DNA of 64,000 nucleotides, taken from contig JAOASD010000031.1 of assembly GCA_025210265.1 (NCBI GenBank), positions 186,001 through 250,000 of the forward strand, written 5' to 3'. This document shows, piece after piece, positions 60,435 to 64,000 of the stretch. The notes under the pieces are model-generated. The model saw nothing but the letters and a program-made list of their open reading frames with translations, was not told the origin of the DNA and made no database searches. Numbering within the stretch: position 1 is the first letter of the stretch; every line of letters starts with the position of its first letter. Made by a program: the position numbers and the translations under genes. The stretch is from Pelagimonas sp. (GTDB lineage: Bacteria; Pseudomonadota; Alphaproteobacteria; Rhodobacterales; Rhodobacteraceae).

Positions 60435-61433
60435 ATGACTCGCGCGATCCTGATCTGTCTGACCCTTCTTGGCCTGACCGCCTGCAGTCCCCGAGGGGAG
60501 ATCGCTGTTTTGCCGGGGCAGGACAGCGGCACCGTGCAGACTGTGTATGTTGCCACAAACCGCAATCCCGCCACAGGGGCGGATCCAAACGCGGTGCAGC
60601 AGAATTTTGGCGCGGCCCGCCACCCACAGCTGCGCTTTGCGCGGATTGATGTCTCTGTGCCGCCAAATCATGCGCTGGGTCAGATCGAATGGCCCGGCCA
60701 GGCCAAACCTGACCCGACCCGGCATTTTGTCACCACGGATGGGGCGATCTATGACGGGCAGACCGATTTTCGACGCGCTCTGCGCCGCGCACCGGGGGCG
60801 CAGGCCCGCGAAATCGTGCTGTTCGTGCATGGCTATAACGTCAACAATGCCGAGGCGCTGTACCGGCTGGCGCAGGTCGCCCATGATTATCAGGCGCCGG
60901 TGCCCGTGTTGGCCTATTCCTGGGCCTCGGCGGGCAGCCCGCAGGGCTATGCCTATGACCGCGACAGCGTGATCTTTTCCCGCGATGGGCTAGAGGATCT
61001 GCTGACAGGTCTGGCGGCGGATGACTGGCAGATCACTGTGATCGCGCATTCCATGGGTTCGCAGTTGGTGATGGAGACCCTGCGCCAGATTTCCATCGCC
61101 GGTCGGCGTGGCGTGCTGGACAATATCGAGGCCGTCGCTCTGATCAGCCCGGATATTGATGCGGATGTGTTTGTGCAGCAGGCGCGGCGGATCCAGCCCT
61201 TTCCCCAACCTTTTGCGATGCTGGTATCGGCGCGGGACCGGGCGCTGGGGCTGTCGGCCTGGCTGACCGGCACGCCTGCGCGTCTGGGCGCGATCCGCAG
61301 CACCGACCGTCTGGGCGGCCTGCCGGTTGAGATCATCGACCTTTCGGCGGTTGAGGGCGGCGACACAGCCGGTCATGCCACCGCCTTTACCGCCCCGGCA
61401 GCGATCCGCATGTTGCGGCGTCTGGCGCGATAA
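60435..61433 (+). CDS. DUF900-type alpha/beta hydrolase lipoprotein
   Basis: A 332-residue protein. Lipobox LTAC (Cys17) after a short hydrophobic leader, so it is membrane-anchored outside the cytoplasm. The catalytic domain has EIVLFVHGYNVNNAEALYRLAQ (oxyanion region, ~130), the nucleophile elbow IAHSMGSQLVMETL (Ser ~203), and later Asp and His candidates (SPDIDADVF ... GHATAF). It belongs to the esterase/lipase-like COG4782 group. Substrate unknown. Convergent with pgk across a shared terminator. Confidence 0.85.
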   Translation: MTRAILICLTLLGLTACSPRGEIAVLPGQDSGTVQTVYVATNRNPATGADPNAVQQNFGAARHPQLRFARIDVSVPPNHALGQIEWPGQAKPDPTRHFVTTDGAIYDGQTDFRRALRRAPGAQAREIVLFVHGYNVNNAEALYRLAQVAHDYQAPVPVLAYSWASAGSPQGYAYDRDSVIFSRDGLEDLLTGLAADDWQITVIAHSMGSQLVMETLRQISIAGRRGVLDNIEAVALISPDIDADVFVQQARRIQPFPQPFAMLVSARDRALGLSAWLTGTPARLGAIRSTDRLGGLPVEIIDLSAVEGGDTAGHATAFTAPAAIRMLRRLAR

Positions 61434-61451
61434 AACCCTGTTCCCAAAAGA

Positions 61452-61490
61452 AAAAGGCAGACCGAAATCCAATCTGCCTTCTGTCTTTTT
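61452..61490. terminator. Bidirectional terminator between hydrolase and pgk
   Basis: Stem AAGGCAGA / TCTGCCTT (61454-61461 with 61473-61480), 11-nt loop, flanked by T-rich tails on both strands (CTGTCTTTTT forward, TTTTCTTTTGG reverse). Confidence 0.8.
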
Positions 61491-61505
61491 CTGCTGTTGC
61501 GCGGG

Positions 61506-62693
61506 TTAACCCAGCGCGGCCACGCCGGGCAGGGTTTTGCCTTCCATCCATTCCAGGAACGCGCCGCCTGCGGTGGAAATGTAGGAAAAATCCTCTGCCG
61601 CACCGGCCTTGTTCAGCGCCGCAACCGTGTCGCCCCCCCCGGCGACCGAGATCAGCTTGCCTGCGACGGACCGCTCTGCCGCATAGGCCGCTGCCGCGTT
61701 GGTCGCGGTGTCAAACGGTTCGATTTCGAACGCGCCCAGCGGGCCGTTCCAGATCAGGGTGCGCGCCTTTTCGATCGCCTCCTTGATGGCGGTCACGGCC
61801 TCGGGGCCAGCATCCAGGATCATCGCATCGGCGGGGCAGGCAGTGTTGGCCACGGTTTCATTGGCGGCATTGGCGGCAAATTCGCGCGCCACAACCACAT
61901 CCGAGGGCAGGAGGATCTGGCAGCCTGCGGCCTCGGCCTTGGTCAGAATTTCCGAGGCGGTGCCGGTCATCTCGTGCTCGCACAGGGATTTGCCCACATC
62001 CACGCCCTGCGCCGCAAGGAAAGTGTTGGCCATGCCGCCGCCGATCACCAGCATGTCGACCTTTTCCACCAGGTTGCCCAGCAGATCCAGCTTGGTCGAG
62101 ACCTTGGCCCCGCCAACCACCGCCAGCACCGGGCGGTCCGGCGTGCCAAGCGCGCTTTCCAGCGCAGACAGTTCGGCCTGCATCAGACGACCGGCGCAAG
62201 AGGGCAGCAGCTGCGCCAGCCCTTCGGTCGAGGCATGGGCGCGGTGCGCGGCAGAAAACGCGTCATTGCAATAGATGTCGCCCAGCTTGGCCATCTCGGC
62301 GGCCAGCGCAGTGTCGTTCTTTTCCTCGCCCTTGTGGAACCGGGTGTTTTCCAACAGCGCGATTTCACCGGGGGCCAGCGCATCAATCACGGTCTGCGCC
62401 GCATCGCCCACGCAATCGGCGGCAAAGATCACCTTGACGCCCAGCACGGCCTCCAGCGTCGGGATCAGCGGCATCAGGCTCATGTCATCGCGGCGCTCGC
62501 CCTTGGGGCGGCCGAAATGCGCCAGCAGCACGGGTTTGCCGCCTGCCTCCAGAATGGTCTGCACTGTCGCGCCGATCCGTTCGATCCGGGTCGCATCGGT
62601 GACCTGGCCATCCTTGACCGGCACATTGATATCCACGCGGGTCAGCACCCGCTTGCCGTTTAGGTCCATCTCGTCGAGGGTTTTCCAGGCCAT
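61506..62693 (-). CDS. pgk: Phosphoglycerate kinase
   Basis: A 395-residue glycolytic and gluconeogenic enzyme that interconverts 1,3-bisphosphoglycerate/ADP and 3-phosphoglycerate/ATP. Motifs: [14 protein letters not shown] (family N-terminal signature, ~15), [12 protein letters not shown], and [36 protein letters not shown] (~185-220), ending with a nucleotide-binding [13 protein letters not shown]. Start chosen at [16 protein letters not shown]; upstream codons in frame are not conserved. Divergent from the cyclophilin pair. Confidence 0.97.
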   Translation of the reverse strand: MAWKTLDEMDLNGKRVLTRVDINVPVKDGQVTDATRIERIGATVQTILEAGGKPVLLAHFGRPKGERRDDMSLMPLIPTLEAVLGVKVIFAADCVGDAAQTVIDALAPGEIALLENTRFHKGEEKNDTALAAEMAKLGDIYCNDAFSAAHRAHASTEGLAQLLPSCAGRLMQAELSALESALGTPDRPVLAVVGGAKVSTKLDLLGNLVEKVDMLVIGGGMANTFLAAQGVDVGKSLCEHEMTGTASEILTKAEAAGCQILLPSDVVVAREFAANAANETVANTACPADAMILDAGPEAVTAIKEAIEKARTLIWNGPLGAFEIEPFDTATNAAAAYAAERSVAGKLISVAGGGDTVAALNKAGAAEDFSYISTAGGAFLEWMEGKTLPGVAALG

Positions 62694-62844
62694 GCTACAG
62701 CTCCGCACAAAAATCTGTTGGCGCACCTGTGCCAATTGCGCGGCCCAAGGTCAACGGCGGTTTGATGCCACGCGCGCCGAACCGCTTGGCAAAGGGGGGC
62801 GTGGGCATTAAATCCAATCCCAAACCAAGCCAGCGGAGTAAGAC

Positions 62845-63354
62845 ATGGCCGAGATCAAAGACCCCGAAAACACCATCCTGATGGAGCTGAAAGACGGCAC
62901 CGTCACCATCGAGCTGCTGCCCGACGTGGCCCCCGAGCATACCAACCGGATGAAAGAGCTGGCCCGCGCAGGTGCCTATGATGGCGTGGTGTTCCACCGC
63001 GTGATCGACGGGTTCATGGCCCAGACCGGCGATGTGGCCCATGGCAATGCCGATTCCGAAGAGTTCAACCTGCGCCGCGCCGGCACCGGTGGTTCGGACA
63101 TGCCCGACCTGCCGGCCGAATTTTCGCGCCTGCCGCATGACCGGGGCACCCTGGGCGCCGCGCGCAGCCAGAACCCGAACTCGGCCAACTCGCAGTTCTT
63201 CATCAACTTTAAGGATAACAGCTTCCTCAACGGGCAGTACACGGTCTATGGCCGCGTGATTTCCGGCATGGAACATGTGGATGCGATCACCCGTGGCGAG
63301 CCGCCCGCGAACCCGGACAAAATGATCAGCGTCAAGGTTGCCGCCGATGCGTAA
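62845..63354 (+). CDS. Cytoplasmic cyclophilin-type peptidyl-prolyl isomerase
   Basis: A 169-residue cyclophilin without signal peptide. The active-site pattern VVFHRVIDGFMAQTGD (Arg of FHRV) and NSANSQFFINFKDNSFLNGQYTVYGRVI are family signatures. It accelerates proline isomerisation in the cytoplasm. AGCGGAGTAAGAC precedes the ATG. It overlaps the next gene by 8 nt, and shares a 45-nt identical stretch with it. Confidence 0.96.
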   Translation: MAEIKDPENTILMELKDGTVTIELLPDVAPEHTNRMKELARAGAYDGVVFHRVIDGFMAQTGDVAHGNADSEEFNLRRAGTGGSDMPDLPAEFSRLPHDRGTLGAARSQNPNSANSQFFINFKDNSFLNGQYTVYGRVISGMEHVDAITRGEPPANPDKMISVKVAADA

Positions 63355-63913
63355 GTTGATCGCAGCGCTGGGGCTGGCCGCGGCATTTGCCGCGCCGGTC
63401 TCGGCCGCGGGTCTGAAGATCGAGGTCGCAGGCGAGGGGGCCAATGGCGCCATCACCATCGACCTGTTCGAAGACGTCGCGCCGCTGCATGTGGCACAGA
63501 TCACCGCGCTTGCGGCTGAGGGCCAATATGACAACGTGGTGTTCCACCGCGTGATCGACGGGTTCATGGCCCAGACCGGGGATGTCCAGTTCGGTGATAT
63601 GCAGGCGGATGATTTTTCCATGCGCATGGCGGGCCGCGGCGGGTCGGAGCTGGGCGATATCAAGGCCGAGTTCTCGGACAAGCCGTTTGATCGCGCCATT
63701 GTCGGCATGGCCCGCAGCCAAAGCCCGGATTCTGCAAATTCGCAGTTCTTCATCATGTTTGCCGAGGGGCATTTCCTGAACGGCCAATACACGGTTGTCG
63801 GCGAAGTGACCGAAGGCATGGATGTCGTGGACCAGATCAAGCGCGGCAAAGGCCGCAATGGCGAAGTCCGTGGCCAGCCTGACCGCATGGTCAGCGTGAC
63901 CGTCACCGAGTGA
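63347..63913 (+). CDS. Exported cyclophilin-type peptidyl-prolyl isomerase
   Basis: A 188-residue cyclophilin with a signal peptide (MRKLIAALGLAAAFAAPVSAAG), so it acts in the periplasm. Same family motifs as its neighbour: VVFHRVIDGFMAQTGD and NSANSQFFIMFAEGHFLNGQYTVVGEV. Upstream in-frame GTG/CTG codons inside the previous gene were passed over in favour of the ATG beginning the signal peptide. The pair gives one isomerase for each compartment from one message. Confidence 0.95.
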   Translation: MRKLIAALGLAAAFAAPVSAAGLKIEVAGEGANGAITIDLFEDVAPLHVAQITALAAEGQYDNVVFHRVIDGFMAQTGDVQFGDMQADDFSMRMAGRGGSELGDIKAEFSDKPFDRAIVGMARSQSPDSANSQFFIMFAEGHFLNGQYTVVGEVTEGMDVVDQIKRGKGRNGEVRGQPDRMVSVTVTE

Positions 63914-63939
63914 TCCGATCCCTTTCGGGATCCAGCGGT

Positions 63940-63971
63940 GCCCGCCCCTTTGGGGCGGGCGCTTTGTTTTT
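63940..63971 (+). terminator. Rho-independent terminator of the cyclophilin pair
   Basis: Perfect 9-bp stem GCCCGCCCC / GGGGCGGGC, 3-nt loop, then GCTTTGTTTTT; 26 bp after the stop. Confidence 0.88.
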
Positions 63972-64000
63972 GGCGCGTGTGGCTGGGTGAGCCCGGTAAT

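Overview
The window is a GC-rich, densely packed chromosomal segment of an alphaproteobacterium, almost certainly a marine Rhodobacterales (Roseobacter-type) species. The evidence is the gene order pepA / lptF-lptG-lptD-surA-pdxA-rsmA, a pyruvate dehydrogenase operon whose E1-beta carries an N-terminal lipoyl domain, a DUF4167 gene downstream of prfA-prmC, and a complete Rhodobacter-type gene transfer agent (GTA) cluster ending beside cysE. These statements come from reading the translated sequence; no database was searched.

Region by region. 0-2.7 kb: a small membrane protein, a periplasmic YceI protein, and a cytochrome b561-YceI fusion convergent to it. 2.9-5.8 kb: fatty-acid synthesis block fabD, a ClpP/crotonase-like lipoprotein, fabG, acpP. 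6.0-8.2 kb: MATE exporter and a divergent HisA paralogue. 8.6-11.2 kb: divergent iron-type pair (ferric-iron binding protein; DUF4856-like secreted protein). 11.2-17.7 kb: fatty acid hydroxylase, mazG, M20 amidohydrolase, DUF1499, prfA, prmC, DUF4167. 17.7-25.7 kb: leftward LPS-export and envelope operon down to rsmA. 25.9-27.8 kb: pepA-holC. 27.8-31.5 kb: a patch with several lower-GC genes of unknown function, bounded by two copies of a 25-nt hairpin repeat. 31.5-39.7 kb: ABC-F ATPase, Bcr/CflA-type exporter, ndk, CPA2 antiporter with a His-rich loop, and a leftward TfoX-like / PEP-mutase-like / aminotransferase operon.

39.9-54.5 kb: the GTA structural cluster, 18 genes on one strand in the canonical order: TerS, TerL, portal, g3.5, prohead protease, capsid, connector, adaptor, tail terminator, tail tube, two tail chaperones, short tape measure, distal tail, hub, NlpC/P60 peptidase, megatron baseplate protein, and one more small overlapping gene. 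There is no integrase, repressor or replication gene, so it is a domesticated GTA and not a prophage. A perfect TTAA-N7-TTAA element (CtrA consensus) lies about 160 bp upstream of the first gene. Other features of interest are a two-hairpin block just after the capsid gene, an unusual gap between terL and portal, and a possible +1 frameshift site joining the two chaperone genes.

54.6-64 kb: cysE, a compact multi-helix element, the leftward operon pdhA-VOC-pdhB-pdhC, ftsB, a DUF900-type hydrolase, pgk, and tandem cyclophilins (cytoplasmic then exported). No rRNA, tRNA, CRISPR array or insertion sequence was recognised.
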